Virus record (IMG/VR): IMGVR_UViG_3300021598_001798
Coordinates: 1-64,000 of that record
DNA from: a virus
Reading direction: 5' to 3' (one strand)
Length of the DNA stretch: 64,000 nt
Shown: one piece after another, positions 7,671-17,097 of the stretch
Numbering within the stretch: the stretch's first letter is position 1
How the letters are laid out: each line of letters begins with the position of its first letter
The notes under the pieces: generated by a model
Told to the model about the DNA's origin: nothing
What the model saw: the letters and a program-made list of their open reading frames with translations, nothing else
The model's database searches: none
Program-made: the position numbers and the translations under genes

Positions 7671-8825
7671 ATGTATTCCACCGGAAACTTAAGAAACATA
7701 GAAAACCACGTAAAAAAGATTTGCACAATAAAGGGACCTATCAAGGACCTTTTTTTGAGTGAATGGAGAGAGGTTTTTAAGGAATGCTACTTGAGTAAAA
7801 ACCAATATGGTTTTTGTCAAAAAAATGGGACATATGGTGTTTTAACCCCAAGGGGGTCGTGGTCTCCTGTAAATCAGTTTAATACGAACTATATTGTCAA
7901 CATAAAAATTGTTGAGAAATTAAACGAATGGATTTTTCAAGATTATTTTCTTAAGGGAATAAACAATCTAAATGGCGTACCATTAAAAGAAATTACTTTT
8001 GATGGTAATAGTTCAAGTTATATTGAAGAAGAAATAAAAAACTATTTTAAATGGTTTCGAGTATACAAAGACAAAATATTGATAGACCATAGGACTGTTG
8101 GTCCTAGCGATTTTTTATATGAACTTTTTCATATTGCATCCAAAACGATTGGTACGGGTACATATGGTGAATTGTGTATTGAACATTATTTTAAAAAAAA
8201 TGTAAAAACAGCTAAGATTTACAGGACATCATTGGTGAGGGGTTCTTCGATTGACATGGTTAACGGTTGTGATTTATTCACGGTCAACAACGATGATAAT
8301 ACAAAAGTTAAAAGAATCCAAAGCAAGGTTGTTAAATTTCAAGGTGATAGTTTTAAAAATATTATAGATGTAAGGGATTACATTGGTAAAAATATTGATT
8401 ATTTAGTTTTGGTATCATTGAACTATGATTTTAGATTTCATACTGTGAACCCAACGAGAATGATTTTTTTACATCTTAAAGAAGATACCATTATAACCGA
8501 ATTAAATGGTTGGTATACATATAACAAAAATAATATACTAATGGAAGAAAAAATTGATGATATTTTTAACTCAAAAATTTTCTTTGAGTTTTTCATGTAT
8601 TGTTCAAAAAACGATGTAGAGTTTTCTCTTGAAGTTTCTGAAGACACAAACTTAAATTTTATAAAAGAAGAAAGAAAAGTTTGTGTGAGTTTGCCTTCAA
8701 GTAGTGAAAATTTTGATATTGATAAAATCCACGATGTGTGGGTTGAAATAATTCAGAGTATTTCTCAAAAACAAGAGGACATTGATTTCATGATGAATAT
8801 CTTAAAGAATCTCTTTAAGAATTGA
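7671..8825 (+). CDS. Putative PD-(D/E)XK-like nuclease, early gene
   Basis: The frame is open from 7569, but the ATG at 7671 is preferred because it lies just after a host-type promoter and outside the divergent neck gene. The 384-residue protein has a helical stretch with GELCIEHYFKKN near residues 165-180, then GSSIDMVNGCDLFTVNNDD and VKRIQSKVVKF. The order Glu ... Asp-x-x-x-Gly-Cys-Asp ... Gln-x-Lys is what a PD-(D/E)XK nuclease core looks like. This is an inference from one pattern; the rest of the protein is not recognisable to me. It is Lys/Asn-rich, single-domain in appearance, and convergent with the SNF2 gene, overlapping it by 24 bp. It could act on host or rival DNA early in infection, but no direct evidence is visible. 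Confidence 0.5.
   Translation: MYSTGNLRNIENHVKKICTIKGPIKDLFLSEWREVFKECYLSKNQYGFCQKNGTYGVLTPRGSWSPVNQFNTNYIVNIKIVEKLNEWIFQDYFLKGINNLNGVPLKEITFDGNSSSYIEEEIKNYFKWFRVYKDKILIDHRTVGPSDFLYELFHIASKTIGTGTYGELCIEHYFKKNVKTAKIYRTSLVRGSSIDMVNGCDLFTVNNDDNTKVKRIQSKVVKFQGDSFKNIIDVRDYIGKNIDYLVLVSLNYDFRFHTVNPTRMIFLHLKEDTIITELNGWYTYNKNNILMEEKIDDIFNSKIFFEFFMYCSKNDVEFSLEVSEDTNLNFIKEERKVCVSLPSSSENFDIDKIHDVWVEIIQSISQKQEDIDFMMNILKNLFKN
8800..8820. terminator. Weak bidirectional hairpin at convergent gene ends
   Basis: TCTTAAAG-AATCT-CTTTAAGA forms an 8-bp stem with a 5-nt loop, exactly where the plus-strand gene ending at 8825 and the minus-strand gene ending at 8802 overlap. Neither side has a strong T-tract, so termination is only possible. 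Confidence 0.3.
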
Positions 8826-10556
8826 TTGTGCAAAACTTTCTGAGAAATCTCCATCACCCATTACTTGGTCGATAATATTCTTTTTCTTTTGAAGCATATT
8901 ATACACTATCTTTTCAATAGTATTTTCGAAAATCGGATAATACACTAATACATTTTTCTTTTGTCCGTATCTAAACGCTCTGTCTTCTGCTTGACTGTGA
9001 TGTGCAGGAACAAATGATAAGTCATTCATAATCACACATTCCGCAGCGGTTAAGGTGATACCAACTCCACCTGCAATAATATTTGAAATAAACACTTTTA
9101 CTTTGTCTTCATTTTGAAAACGGTCAACAGATTGTTGTCTTTTTTCTTTAGACATTCTACCATCTAAAACCACCGAGTTCTTTTTGTATTTCTCATGTAA
9201 CATATCTAAAGACATGGTGAAGTTCGTAAACACAATAACCTTTTTACCTTGTTCTAAACATCTATCAATAATCTCACAAGTATAATCAATTTTTTCCTGA
9301 GAGATAATTTGTCTAACTTTCATTAAACGATTAATAGTAACAGATAATGATTCTTTGTTTTTAGATTCACTTGTAATTCTTAAAAAGTCCTCAAGTTCTT
9401 CATCATAGTATGTACTCTTTAAATCTAAGAATATTGGTGTGATAATTTTATCGGGAAGGTCTAATATGTCAGTTTTCATTCTTCTTAAAACAAGATTTTT
9501 AGTTCTCATTCTAAGTTCATCTAAATTTGTTGCACCGTTAGTATTCCATATTTTCTTTTTGTTTACCGTGAATTGATAACCACCACAATACCTTTTAACA
9601 TAACCTTGCCAATTTAACGTAACATTTGAATTTACGATTCTTAATAGATTATAATAATTGATTGGTTTTGAGGTCATGGGTGTACCTGTAAGTAACCAAA
9701 CTTTTGGTATATTTTTTAATATATCATTTATTAATTTAGTTCTTTGAGCGGTAGTATTTGATATGTAATGAGCTTCATCTACTATTGCCAAATCAAATTT
9801 TTCATTGGCAATTAAATTAGTATTTTCTTGACCAATTTCAGGTGTTTCAGTTGAGTGATAGTTTTTTACAATATCATAATTTATAATATAGTAATTAAAT
9901 GTTGAACCCCACTTACGACCTTCAACAATTAAAGTTTTCTTATCTGAGTAATTTTCAATTTCTCTCTGCCAATTAATCTTTAGAGATGCTGGGCATATTA
10001 TTAAAATCTTTTTTGCTCCACTTTCTAAAGAGGCAATAATCGCTGATGTGGTTTTACCCAGTCCCATATCATCAGCGAGAATATATTTGTCGTTGGCCAA
10101 TAATTTCTCAATAGCTTCTTTTTGGTGAGGTAATGGAGGTCGGTTATCGTAAGATGAATAATCAATCTCTCTGTTTAATTTTTTTTCCTCTTGGATGATT
10201 GCGGATTTAGGAACCCACATAGCTGAATTTTTTTCAGTTTCAAAAATTTTACCCCATATGTGATATGCCATATCACTTTCACATAATAACTTTTCACACC
10301 ATATTTTTTCGGGTGGTTTTGTTAGATGTTTAGATTCCATTAACTTGTCTGCAAATCCATCAACAATACTGATATATTTTTTTGCAACCCGAGGAACTAC
10401 CTCATGGTATTTTAAAACATACTCAGCTTGGGGTCTTGTTAACTGAAAACCTTTAACTTCAGATAACTTTCTTTTCCACTCAATTAGTTGGTTGTTAAAA
10501 CCTTCGTAAGTGGACAAAATTTCCCTTGCTTCTATCTCAGGAATCTTACTCTGCAT
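8802..10556 (-). CDS. SNF2-family DNA helicase/translocase
   Basis: The 584-residue protein has all superfamily 2 helicase motifs of the SNF2 group. They are LPHQKEAIEKLL (Q-like, about residue 143), ILADDMGLGKTTSAII (Walker A, about 160), FDLAIVDEAHYIS (Walker B DEAH, about 250), and WLLTGTPMTSKPINYYNLL (motif III). The second RecA-like lobe carries VIVFTNFTMSLDML, FISNIIAGGVGITLTAAE and SQAEDRAFRYGQ (motif VI). The N-terminal 140 residues are helical and unassigned. In T4-like phages the comparable role is taken by UvsW-type helicases in recombination and fork remodelling; this one is closer to annealing-helicase/SMARCAL-like SNF2 proteins in motif style. No TATTTATA octamer in sense lies upstream, in line with early or middle expression. 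Confidence 0.85.
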   Translation of the reverse strand: MQSKIPEIEAREILSTYEGFNNQLIEWKRKLSEVKGFQLTRPQAEYVLKYHEVVPRVAKKYISIVDGFADKLMESKHLTKPPEKIWCEKLLCESDMAYHIWGKIFETEKNSAMWVPKSAIIQEEKKLNREIDYSSYDNRPPLPHQKEAIEKLLANDKYILADDMGLGKTTSAIIASLESGAKKILIICPASLKINWQREIENYSDKKTLIVEGRKWGSTFNYYIINYDIVKNYHSTETPEIGQENTNLIANEKFDLAIVDEAHYISNTTAQRTKLINDILKNIPKVWLLTGTPMTSKPINYYNLLRIVNSNVTLNWQGYVKRYCGGYQFTVNKKKIWNTNGATNLDELRMRTKNLVLRRMKTDILDLPDKIITPIFLDLKSTYYDEELEDFLRITSESKNKESLSVTINRLMKVRQIISQEKIDYTCEIIDRCLEQGKKVIVFTNFTMSLDMLHEKYKKNSVVLDGRMSKEKRQQSVDRFQNEDKVKVFISNIIAGGVGITLTAAECVIMNDLSFVPAHHSQAEDRAFRYGQKKNVLVYYPIFENTIEKIVYNMLQKKKNIIDQVMGDGDFSESFAQSILKEIL

Positions 10557-10597
10557 ACAATAAGTTAAATATAGTAAAATAGAATCAATAAATGAAC

Positions 10598-10605
10598 TAT
10601 TTATA
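10598..10605 (+). promoter_or_regulatory. Putative late promoter octamer TATTTATA
   Basis: TATTTATA lies only 4 nt before the ATG at 10610, in the 53-nt gap divergent from the SNF2 gene. Any transcript starting downstream of it would be essentially leaderless. Confidence 0.5.
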
Positions 10606-10609
10606 GTAA

Positions 10610-11122
10610 ATGAAGAATAAACTACCGATAACCAGATTAAGTAAATTTTTTTCTCAAACTGATTTTGATTTAAATGTTCAGTTAGGGGAAGAATACTTGC
10701 ATGGTGATTTAGGTATGAAATTAGTTTTATTTAGAGTAGATAGACAAAAAACCGACACTGATGATGTATACGGTGAAGTTGGTAAAGACCAAATTAAATT
10801 TTTACCACCTACCGAATTTTTCGGATTGGTTAAAATTGAAGAACCTAAAAACAATTCATATACTAAAGGTGTAAATAGATATTTGGAACCCGGTAATATG
10901 ACCATTTCAGTTTATATAAAACACTTAGAAGAAATGGGTATTGATATTAGATATGGTGATTTTATTGGGTACCCCGAATCGGAAGAAAGAATTAGATACT
11001 ATACGGTGGTAAACGATGGAAAAGTTACTTCCGATAATAAACATAATATGTTTGGTTTTAGACCTCATTATAGAACTATCACCTGTGCAATTGCACAAGA
11101 ATCTGAATTTAGAGGAATTTAA
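10610..11122 (+). CDS. Probable neck protein (T4 gp14-like)
   Basis: The 170-residue protein has the order of segments seen in T4 gp14. These are [20 protein letters not shown] near the N-terminus, [54 protein letters not shown], then [17 protein letters not shown] at the C-terminus. There is no catalytic motif. It is followed after 2 nt by the gp15-like gene and preceded by a late-type octamer, matching the T4 order 13-14-15-18-19. The assignment rests on pattern and synteny; a profile search is needed to confirm it. Confidence 0.5.
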   Translation: MKNKLPITRLSKFFSQTDFDLNVQLGEEYLHGDLGMKLVLFRVDRQKTDTDDVYGEVGKDQIKFLPPTEFFGLVKIEEPKNNSYTKGVNRYLEPGNMTISVYIKHLEEMGIDIRYGDFIGYPESEERIRYYTVVNDGKVTSDNKHNMFGFRPHYRTITCAIAQESEFRGI

Positions 11123-11124
11123 TT

Positions 11125-13659
11125 ATGGGATTACCAAAAAGAAAAAAAGATATTAAAGTATACGGTGTAAACCAAAACGCGGATGGTCCTGCAATTACCG
11201 GTAGAAGAAAAGAATTATTAGAAGAAATAATTAAATCTGATACTTTTCTTCCTGATTCGATATTGCACGACGACCTTGATTTGGGTATGTTAGAATTTGT
11301 AAAAGAAAATTTTAAAGTAATATCTGACGGGGACCAAATACCAATGATTCCAAAAATTCTCACAATTCAAAGATGGGGTGAGTATACCAACAATTGGTCT
11401 TTTAGTGATGAAGATGGAAATATTAAGTTACCATTTATTGCTGTTGTAAGAAAACCTGAAGTTCAGTTAGGTACAAACCCATCTATTCAAAGAACTATTC
11501 CTGATAGAAGAGACTTTTTTTATGCATCGGTTCCGACTTGGGATGGAAATCAAATGGGTGCGGACATATACAAAATACCTCAACCAATTGCGGTTGATAT
11601 TAGTTTTGATGTAACTATTGTTTGTACAAAATTTAGAGATATAAATAAGTTCAATCAAAAGGTTTTACAAAAGTTTTCATCTCGTCAAGCATACACTCGA
11701 GTAAAAGGTCATTATATCCCAATTGTATTAGATAGAATCGAAGATAATACTCCGATGGATACTTTAGATGGTAGAAGATTCTACATTCAAAATTACGGGT
11801 TTACAATGTTAGGATTCTTAATTGATGATGAAGAATTTGAAGTTTCTCCTGCAATTAACAGAAGTATTACCATGGTGGAACCCGATTTAAGGTCAATTCC
11901 ATCTATAAAAAAAATTGAAAACTCAATAACAATATCATCAAATTATAGTAGTGGTTCAATCGTTGCGGACTACACCGCAACCGCAACAAATAAGGTAGAT
12001 AAGACGGTTGAAATTTCATTTACTGACACTTTATTAACTGTGACTGGTAGTTCAATATCAATTCCTGTTAAAATTTTTATTGAACCAAATCAATTAAGTG
12101 GTACTACACAATATACTGTCGATGGTACGTTTAGTAATTTAACTTTGGTTAATAATTTTAGTTCGGTAGATATTAATACGTCGTCTAAAACAAAATTTAG
12201 ATATGATTTTACAACACAATCAACTTTTACAATACCAATAACACCGACCCCAACACCTTCAATAACACCATCTTCATCTGTAACACCATCAATAACCCCA
12301 ACATCAACACCTACGGTTACCCCTACTTTAACCTCAACCTCTATTATCACCCCAACCATAACTGTAACACCTTCAGTTACCCCCTCAGTAACACCGTCAA
12401 TTACTCCGTCACTTACATCATCGGTTACACCAACCCCTACTTTAACCTCAACACCCACAGTTACCCCTTCGGTAACAATTGAGTCTTCACCGACACCATC
12501 ACCAACTCAATCAGTAACACCATCCATTACTCCCAATAGTTCTGTCACACCATCGGCCACCCCAACACCATCATTGATGGTGGATGATAAACTATTAATT
12601 TCTGGTGGATTCTCATTATACAATGGCACATTATATAATGACATAATTAAATTAAACTCAAATGGTTCAGTTGATAGTTCATTTAGCGGTGGAACCGGAT
12701 TTGATAATTTCTTAGAAAATCACATAATATATAATAACAAAATTTACGGTGCGGGTTATTTTACAACATACAGTGGTGTATCGTCCAATTATATAATTAG
12801 ATTAAACTTAGACGGTTCAATCGATAATACATTCAGTATCGGAACGGGATTCAATAGTATCACAAAATTTGTTGTACCCCAATCTGATGGAAAACTATTA
12901 ATCGGTGGATATTTTACATCATATAATGGCACGTCGGCGAATAAAATTATTAGGTTAAATTCTGACGGAACAATTGATAATACATTTAGTGGTTCAACGT
13001 CTACTACTTATGATGCAAACTCAACTGTTCAAGATGTTTCTTTACAATCAGATGGTAAAATGATTCTTTGTGGTAGTATGACCACAAGAAGAATTGAGAG
13101 ACTTAATTCCGATAAGAGTCACGATTCTAGTTTTACAACTACAGTCGGTACGGGATTTAATGCCTACACATACATGTCATCGGTACAATCAGATGGTAAG
13201 ATTGTCGTTGGTGGAGATTTTACATCATATAGTGGAGTGACATCTAATAGAATAATTAGATTAAATTCCGGAGGAACTATCGATGATACATTTATTATTG
13301 GAACCGGATTTAATAATAGTGTTTATTTTGTCTCGACTCTTTCAAGTGGTAAAATAATGGTCGGGGGAGCTTTCACATCGTATAGTGGTGTAACATCTAA
13401 TAGGATAGTTAGACTAAATTCTGATGGAACTATTGATAATACATTTAGTATTGGAACCGGATTTAATAATCATGTACTCAGTATTGTTGTTCAAACAAAT
13501 GGTAAAATACTAATTAGTGGTAATTTTACATCATATAACGGCACATCGGTAGGAAACATTGTACGTTTATTTTCAGATGGAACTTTAGACACGACACTTA
13601 ATACCGGTACAGGATTTGGTTCTGGAGCAACAATCACAACAGTAACCCCAATAAATTAA
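11125..13659 (+). CDS. gp15-like tail terminator fused to a Pro/Thr linker and a seven-repeat delta-60 beta-propeller
   Basis: The 844-residue protein is modular. Residues 1-255 resemble T4 gp15, the sheath-stabilising tail terminator: [51 protein letters not shown], and [16 protein letters not shown]. Residues 255-370 are an Ig-like beta segment. Residues 371-486 are a Thr/Pro/Ser repeat linker. Residues 487-844 hold seven repeats of about 50 residues with the delta-60 signature ([15 protein letters not shown], then [19 protein letters not shown]), enough for a closed seven-bladed propeller. T4 gp15 itself is only about 270 residues, so the last 500 residues are an addition. The gene sits just ahead of sheath and tube, as expected for gp15. 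The propeller would project from the neck as a decoration or receptor-contact device; this is inferred. Confidence 0.65.
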   Translation: MGLPKRKKDIKVYGVNQNADGPAITGRRKELLEEIIKSDTFLPDSILHDDLDLGMLEFVKENFKVISDGDQIPMIPKILTIQRWGEYTNNWSFSDEDGNIKLPFIAVVRKPEVQLGTNPSIQRTIPDRRDFFYASVPTWDGNQMGADIYKIPQPIAVDISFDVTIVCTKFRDINKFNQKVLQKFSSRQAYTRVKGHYIPIVLDRIEDNTPMDTLDGRRFYIQNYGFTMLGFLIDDEEFEVSPAINRSITMVEPDLRSIPSIKKIENSITISSNYSSGSIVADYTATATNKVDKTVEISFTDTLLTVTGSSISIPVKIFIEPNQLSGTTQYTVDGTFSNLTLVNNFSSVDINTSSKTKFRYDFTTQSTFTIPITPTPTPSITPSSSVTPSITPTSTPTVTPTLTSTSIITPTITVTPSVTPSVTPSITPSLTSSVTPTPTLTSTPTVTPSVTIESSPTPSPTQSVTPSITPNSSVTPSATPTPSLMVDDKLLISGGFSLYNGTLYNDIIKLNSNGSVDSSFSGGTGFDNFLENHIIYNNKIYGAGYFTTYSGVSSNYIIRLNLDGSIDNTFSIGTGFNSITKFVVPQSDGKLLIGGYFTSYNGTSANKIIRLNSDGTIDNTFSGSTSTTYDANSTVQDVSLQSDGKMILCGSMTTRRIERLNSDKSHDSSFTTTVGTGFNAYTYMSSVQSDGKIVVGGDFTSYSGVTSNRIIRLNSGGTIDDTFIIGTGFNNSVYFVSTLSSGKIMVGGAFTSYSGVTSNRIVRLNSDGTIDNTFSIGTGFNNHVLSIVVQTNGKILISGNFTSYNGTSVGNIVRLFSDGTLDTTLNTGTGFGSGATITTVTPIN

Positions 13660-13664
13660 ACAAC

Positions 13665-13892
13665 ATGACAATACAAGAATTTTTATACGAAAAAACATTA
13701 TCTCATATTGAAATATATGAAAATTTAATAATCAATTTGGTTGTTGATAATGACATCTATGGTCTTAGTGTTGATACTAGTCATCTTGAATCATTATTGG
13801 TTTTAGAAAGAACTGACAATTTTATAATTGATGGTAATTTATTAATTTGTAATAACATTACCGTTGATATGACGGAGATTAGTATGTTATAA
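13665..13892 (+). CDS. Small protein of unknown function
   Basis: The 75-residue acidic protein (MTIQEFLYEKTLSHIEIYEN...) starts 5 nt after the preceding gene and is probably cotranscribed with it. It is rich in Ile, Leu, Asn and Asp, has no Lys-rich tail, no transmembrane segment and no motif that I recognise. Its end is convergent with a short minus-strand gene. Confidence 0.5.
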   Translation: MTIQEFLYEKTLSHIEIYENLIINLVVDNDIYGLSVDTSHLESLLVLERTDNFIIDGNLLICNNITVDMTEISML

Positions 13893-13905
13893 AAAATTAA
13901 TCTCC
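13874..13905. terminator. Inverted repeat at convergent gene ends
   Basis: GGAGATTA (13874-13881) and TAATCTCC (13898-13905) form an 8-bp stem around a 16-nt AT-rich loop with an A-tract, placed between the ends of the genes at 13892 and 13897. It could terminate transcription from either side, but the loop is large. Confidence 0.35.
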
Positions 13906-14073
13906 ATAGATATCTTTTTTCTTAGGTGAATCATTCACCTTTCCTGTTTTACAAACTTCATCAATCCATTTCTGAACAACCTTATAAATTTTTAATCCAT
14001 TTTTGTCGCAATATTCTTTTAACATTTGGTGGTGATTTTCACTAACCTTTATGTTTTTTAGGGTGTTTTTCAT
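13897..14073 (-). CDS. Small ribbon-helix-helix-like protein (58 aa)
   Basis: On the minus strand an ATG at 14071-14073 opens 58 codons ending in TAA at 13897. The protein reads MKNTLKNIKVSENHHQMLKE, then YCDKNGLKIYKVVQKWIDEV and a basic tail KKKDIYGD. A short strand (NIKVSE) followed by two helices with the spacing HHQMLKEYCDKNGLKIYKVVQKWI is what a ribbon-helix-helix DNA-binding protein looks like. The gene is shorter than 60 codons, so it is easily missed. It is divergent from the tail sheath gene, and the gap holds two inverted repeats that could be operators. A TATTTATC variant of the late octamer is 6 nt upstream. Possible regulator of late genes; inferred. Confidence 0.6.
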   Translation of the reverse strand: MKNTLKNIKVSENHHQMLKEYCDKNGLKIYKVVQKWIDEVCKTGKVNDSPKKKDIYGD

Positions 14074-14079
14074 GATAAA

Positions 14080-14087
14080 GATAAATA
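14080..14087 (-). promoter_or_regulatory. Variant late octamer TATTTATC (minus strand)
   Basis: The plus strand reads GATAAATA; in sense to the short gene starting at 14073 this is TATTTATC with 6 nt between. It differs from the main motif at the last base. Confidence 0.3.
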
Positions 14088-14089
14088 TA

Positions 14090-14113
14090 GATACTAAAGG
14101 ATAAATTAGTATC
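14090..14113. promoter_or_regulatory. Inverted repeat, possible operator
   Basis: GATACTAA (14090-14097) and TTAGTATC (14106-14113) are a perfect 8-bp inverted repeat with an 8-nt spacer. It lies in the divergent region between the ribbon-helix-helix-like gene and the tail sheath gene, next to the minus-strand octamer. Its position fits autoregulation; no binding evidence is available from sequence. Confidence 0.4.
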
Positions 14114-14144
14114 CATAAGTGCCATTTTTAAAAAAATCAAGGGA

Positions 14145-14165
14145 ATCTTTGCTAAAAACAAAGAT
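14145..14165. promoter_or_regulatory. Inverted repeat abutting the sheath promoter
   Basis: ATCTTTG (14145-14151), a 7-nt loop and CAAAGAT (14159-14165) form a perfect 7-bp stem whose last base is the first T of the TATTTATT element. It could be an operator for sheath expression. Confidence 0.3.
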
Positions 14166-14172
14166 ATTTATT
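14165..14172 (+). promoter_or_regulatory. Putative late promoter octamer TATTTATT of tail sheath gene
   Basis: TATTTATT lies 38 nt before the sheath ATG at 14211. Sheath and tube, the two most abundant tail proteins, both have this longer spacing with an A/T-only leader, whereas other late genes have 3-16 nt. Confidence 0.5.
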
Positions 14173-14210
14173 GATAAAGAAATAAAATTAATTAACCAAA
14201 CAAATTAAAA

Positions 14211-17066
14211 ATGGCAAATTCAAATAGAGTTTTTGTATCTCCGGGTGTATATACATCTGAAAAAGACTTAACATTCGTAGCACAAAGTGTTGGTGTGAGC
14301 ACATTAGGTTTGGTGGGTGAAACCTTAAAAGGTCCCGCTTTTGAACCTGTATTAATAACTAATTTTGACGAATTCAAGTCATATTTTGGGGGAACAAGTC
14401 CGTTAAAAGACAACAATAACAATCCAAAATATGAATTACCTTATTTCGCAAAATCTTATTTAGAAGAATCTAACCAAATGTTTGTAACAAGAATATTAGG
14501 TTTAACGGGTTATTTACCTGTCAAAACTTATGGTGTTAAAACAATTGGTGGGGTTACATTGGGGGCTCTTAGTGGAACAACCACAAGTTTAACAATGTCA
14601 GCATCGACCACAACAATTACAGCAAGTACGATTTATAGTGAACTATCAGATAAAATATCTGTAGATGGAAATTATATTACAGAATATATTGTAGCAAACT
14701 TTAGTGGTAACACATCATCTAACCATGGACAATGGTTTGTGATGGGTGAAGTACCAACTTCAGGAACAAGTGGTCAAACATCATCACTTGAAGAAGTTTC
14801 TCCTTTAACAGGTTTGAATAACGCAAGTAATTACAACAATAAGGAATGGTTCAATAAACTTTGTAACACCACAGGTTCTGAAGTATATTCTTACTTATTT
14901 GTTTATAACAGCGGTGCGAGTAGATTTGATGTGACTAAGTACACATACTATGGAACATTGAACACGGCGTATGATGGACAAGTGGTTTTAGCGTTCAGAC
15001 CAAGAGGTTCTTACAATGGACAAACATTAAACTTGGAAACTACCGCAGATGTAAATTTTGTGGTTACAGGTTCAGGAATCACTACAAATCCATTAGCTGA
15101 ATTTACAGTTAATGTTACAGGTTCAACAAGTGGACCAAAATCATTCACTTGTAGTATGGACTCTTCGTCATCAAAATATGTAACAAAAGTTTTTGGTACC
15201 GATGTTTATGACAAATTAAAAAGTGATGTACCTGTGTATGTTTTTGAATCTTATCCAAATTACTTACAAAGAGCATATGAACAAGGTTTAATTAGAGGTT
15301 TAAGTTTAACAGAAGTTTTCGAACATGTTGGTAACGACTTTAAAACATCTTGGGATACCCCAATGACACCAACTGTTGTATCAGAGGTTAGAGGTGGTGA
15401 AGTTGATGATTTATTTGATGTAATCACAGTATCAGATGGTGATTCTGCAAACTACGAAGTAAAAGTTTCAATTATTAATATTGATGTAAACACTGGTGAC
15501 TTTGACTTAATCGTTAGAGACTTTAATGATACAGACGATAATTTAGTTGTACTTGAAAAATTTGGTAGATGTAATATGAATCCAGATTTACCAGGATATG
15601 TTGCTAAAAAAGTTGGTACATCTGATGGTGAATATGAATTACGTTCAAGATACATTATGTTGTCAATGGCTGATAATCACCCAACCGACGCATATCCTGC
15701 AGGATTTAAAGGATTTACAAACAACACATCTTTTGGTTCAAGTACTTTAGGTTCGGTGATGTACAAGACTACATTCTATAACGCTGGTGATACTACATCT
15801 TATCAAGCCGATGGAACACCTGTTTTATCTTCAGGTGACAAAGTAAGAAGAACATACTTTGGTTTATCAAGTCCAACAAACGCAGTAACATACGATAGAG
15901 ACTTGTTTAAATTCAAAGGAACATCAGCAGCTGGAACAACTAAGGGTTTCCACTTATCAACAAACGCATCTACAATCACAGGAACAACCTTCTTAACCAC
16001 GTCGTATGATTTAGAGGGTCAAACAGGTGGAGCGAATAACGTATTAACAAATATCAATTATCGTAAATTCACATTCGCAGCGGCTGGTGGATTTGACGGT
16101 TGGGATATCTACAGAAATGTGAGAACCTACGGTGATGGATACATCTTTGGTAAAAATACTTACACAAGTGGTAACACTAATAATGGTGGTGTATTTAGTA
16201 CAGTATCAGGAAACTCTGACTACTACGCTTACACTCAAGGTATTGATACCTTCGCAAACCCTGAAGCTGTTGATGTAAACATCTTCGCAACACCAGGTAT
16301 CAACTTCTATGACCACAGTTCATTAACATCTTACGCAATTGATATGATTGAAGAAGATAGAGCGGATTCACTTTATGTGATTTCATCACCAAACTACGGT
16401 ACAGCGGATGAAGTAATAGACGCTTTGGACGGCGTAGCAATTGATAGTAACTACTCAGCGGTTTACTGGCCTTGGATTCAAGTTAGAGACGCAGACAACG
16501 CTACACAATTATACTTACCACCAACAGGTGAAGTATTGAGAAATATAGCATTAACAGATAACGTATCTTTCCCTTGGTTCGCGGTAGCGGGTTATTCAAG
16601 AGGTTTAGTAAACTCAATCAAAGCTTATAAGAAATTAACTTTGGATGAGAGAGATGACCTTTACAAAGCGAGAATTAACCCTATCGCAACATTTGCGGAT
16701 ACCGGTACAATCATTTGGGGTAATAAAACACTTCAAGTACGTGAATCAGCTTTGGATAGAATTAACGTAAGAAGATTACTGTTAAGAGCAAGAAAATTAA
16801 TTTCAGCAGTAGCGGTAAGATTGTTATTTGAACAAAACGACGAACAAGTTCGTAATGAGTTTTTGAGATTGGTTAACCCGATATTAGACGCAATTAAGAG
16901 AGAAAGAGGTTTGTATGAATTCCGTGTAACGGTTTCCAACGACCCTGAAGATATTGACGCTAATACTTTGAGAGGTAAAATTTACATTAAACCAACAAGA
17001 GCTCTTGAATTTATCGATGTTGAATTCATAATCACACCAACAGGAGCATCATTTGATAATATCTAA
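14211..17066 (+). CDS. 18: Tail sheath protein (T4 gp18-like)
   Basis: The 951-residue protein begins MANSNRVFVSPGVYTSEKDL, the standard sheath N-terminus (x-SPGVYxxExD), followed by GLVGETLKGPAFEPVLITNF. The C-terminal 250 residues hold the conserved sheath core. They include AIDSNYSAVYWPWIQVRD, LPPTGEVLRNIALTD, PWFAVAGYSRGLV, ARINPIATFADTGTIIWGNK, LDRINVRRLLLRARKLI and FRVTVSNDPEDIDANTLRGK. It is about 300 residues longer than T4 gp18, with the excess in the Ser/Thr/Gly-rich middle, which should form outward-facing insertion domains. It polymerises around the tube and contracts at infection. The gene is followed by a GC-rich hairpin terminator, then the non-coding locus and the tube gene. 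Confidence 0.97.
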   Translation: MANSNRVFVSPGVYTSEKDLTFVAQSVGVSTLGLVGETLKGPAFEPVLITNFDEFKSYFGGTSPLKDNNNNPKYELPYFAKSYLEESNQMFVTRILGLTGYLPVKTYGVKTIGGVTLGALSGTTTSLTMSASTTTITASTIYSELSDKISVDGNYITEYIVANFSGNTSSNHGQWFVMGEVPTSGTSGQTSSLEEVSPLTGLNNASNYNNKEWFNKLCNTTGSEVYSYLFVYNSGASRFDVTKYTYYGTLNTAYDGQVVLAFRPRGSYNGQTLNLETTADVNFVVTGSGITTNPLAEFTVNVTGSTSGPKSFTCSMDSSSSKYVTKVFGTDVYDKLKSDVPVYVFESYPNYLQRAYEQGLIRGLSLTEVFEHVGNDFKTSWDTPMTPTVVSEVRGGEVDDLFDVITVSDGDSANYEVKVSIINIDVNTGDFDLIVRDFNDTDDNLVVLEKFGRCNMNPDLPGYVAKKVGTSDGEYELRSRYIMLSMADNHPTDAYPAGFKGFTNNTSFGSSTLGSVMYKTTFYNAGDTTSYQADGTPVLSSGDKVRRTYFGLSSPTNAVTYDRDLFKFKGTSAAGTTKGFHLSTNASTITGTTFLTTSYDLEGQTGGANNVLTNINYRKFTFAAAGGFDGWDIYRNVRTYGDGYIFGKNTYTSGNTNNGGVFSTVSGNSDYYAYTQGIDTFANPEAVDVNIFATPGINFYDHSSLTSYAIDMIEEDRADSLYVISSPNYGTADEVIDALDGVAIDSNYSAVYWPWIQVRDADNATQLYLPPTGEVLRNIALTDNVSFPWFAVAGYSRGLVNSIKAYKKLTLDERDDLYKARINPIATFADTGTIIWGNKTLQVRESALDRINVRRLLLRARKLISAVAVRLLFEQNDEQVRNEFLRLVNPILDAIKRERGLYEFRVTVSNDPEDIDANTLRGKIYIKPTRALEFIDVEFIITPTGASFDNI

Positions 17067-17073
17067 TAAAAAG

Positions 17074-17097
17074 GGGAGGGGAAACCCTCCCTATTTT
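17074..17097 (+). terminator. Terminator-like hairpin after tail sheath gene
   Basis: GGGAGGG-GAAA-CCCTCCC is a 7-bp GC stem closed by a GAAA tetraloop, followed by TATTTTAT. It starts 7 nt after the sheath stop codon. The T-tract is interrupted, but the stem is strong. Confidence 0.7.

Noticed and set aside
7616-7744. Longer N-terminus of the minus-strand neck gene, and the plus-strand frame starting at 7569
   Set aside because: Both extensions would overlap each other and the divergent promoter region; the internal ATG codons at 7615 (minus) and 7671 (plus) fit promoters and protein character better.
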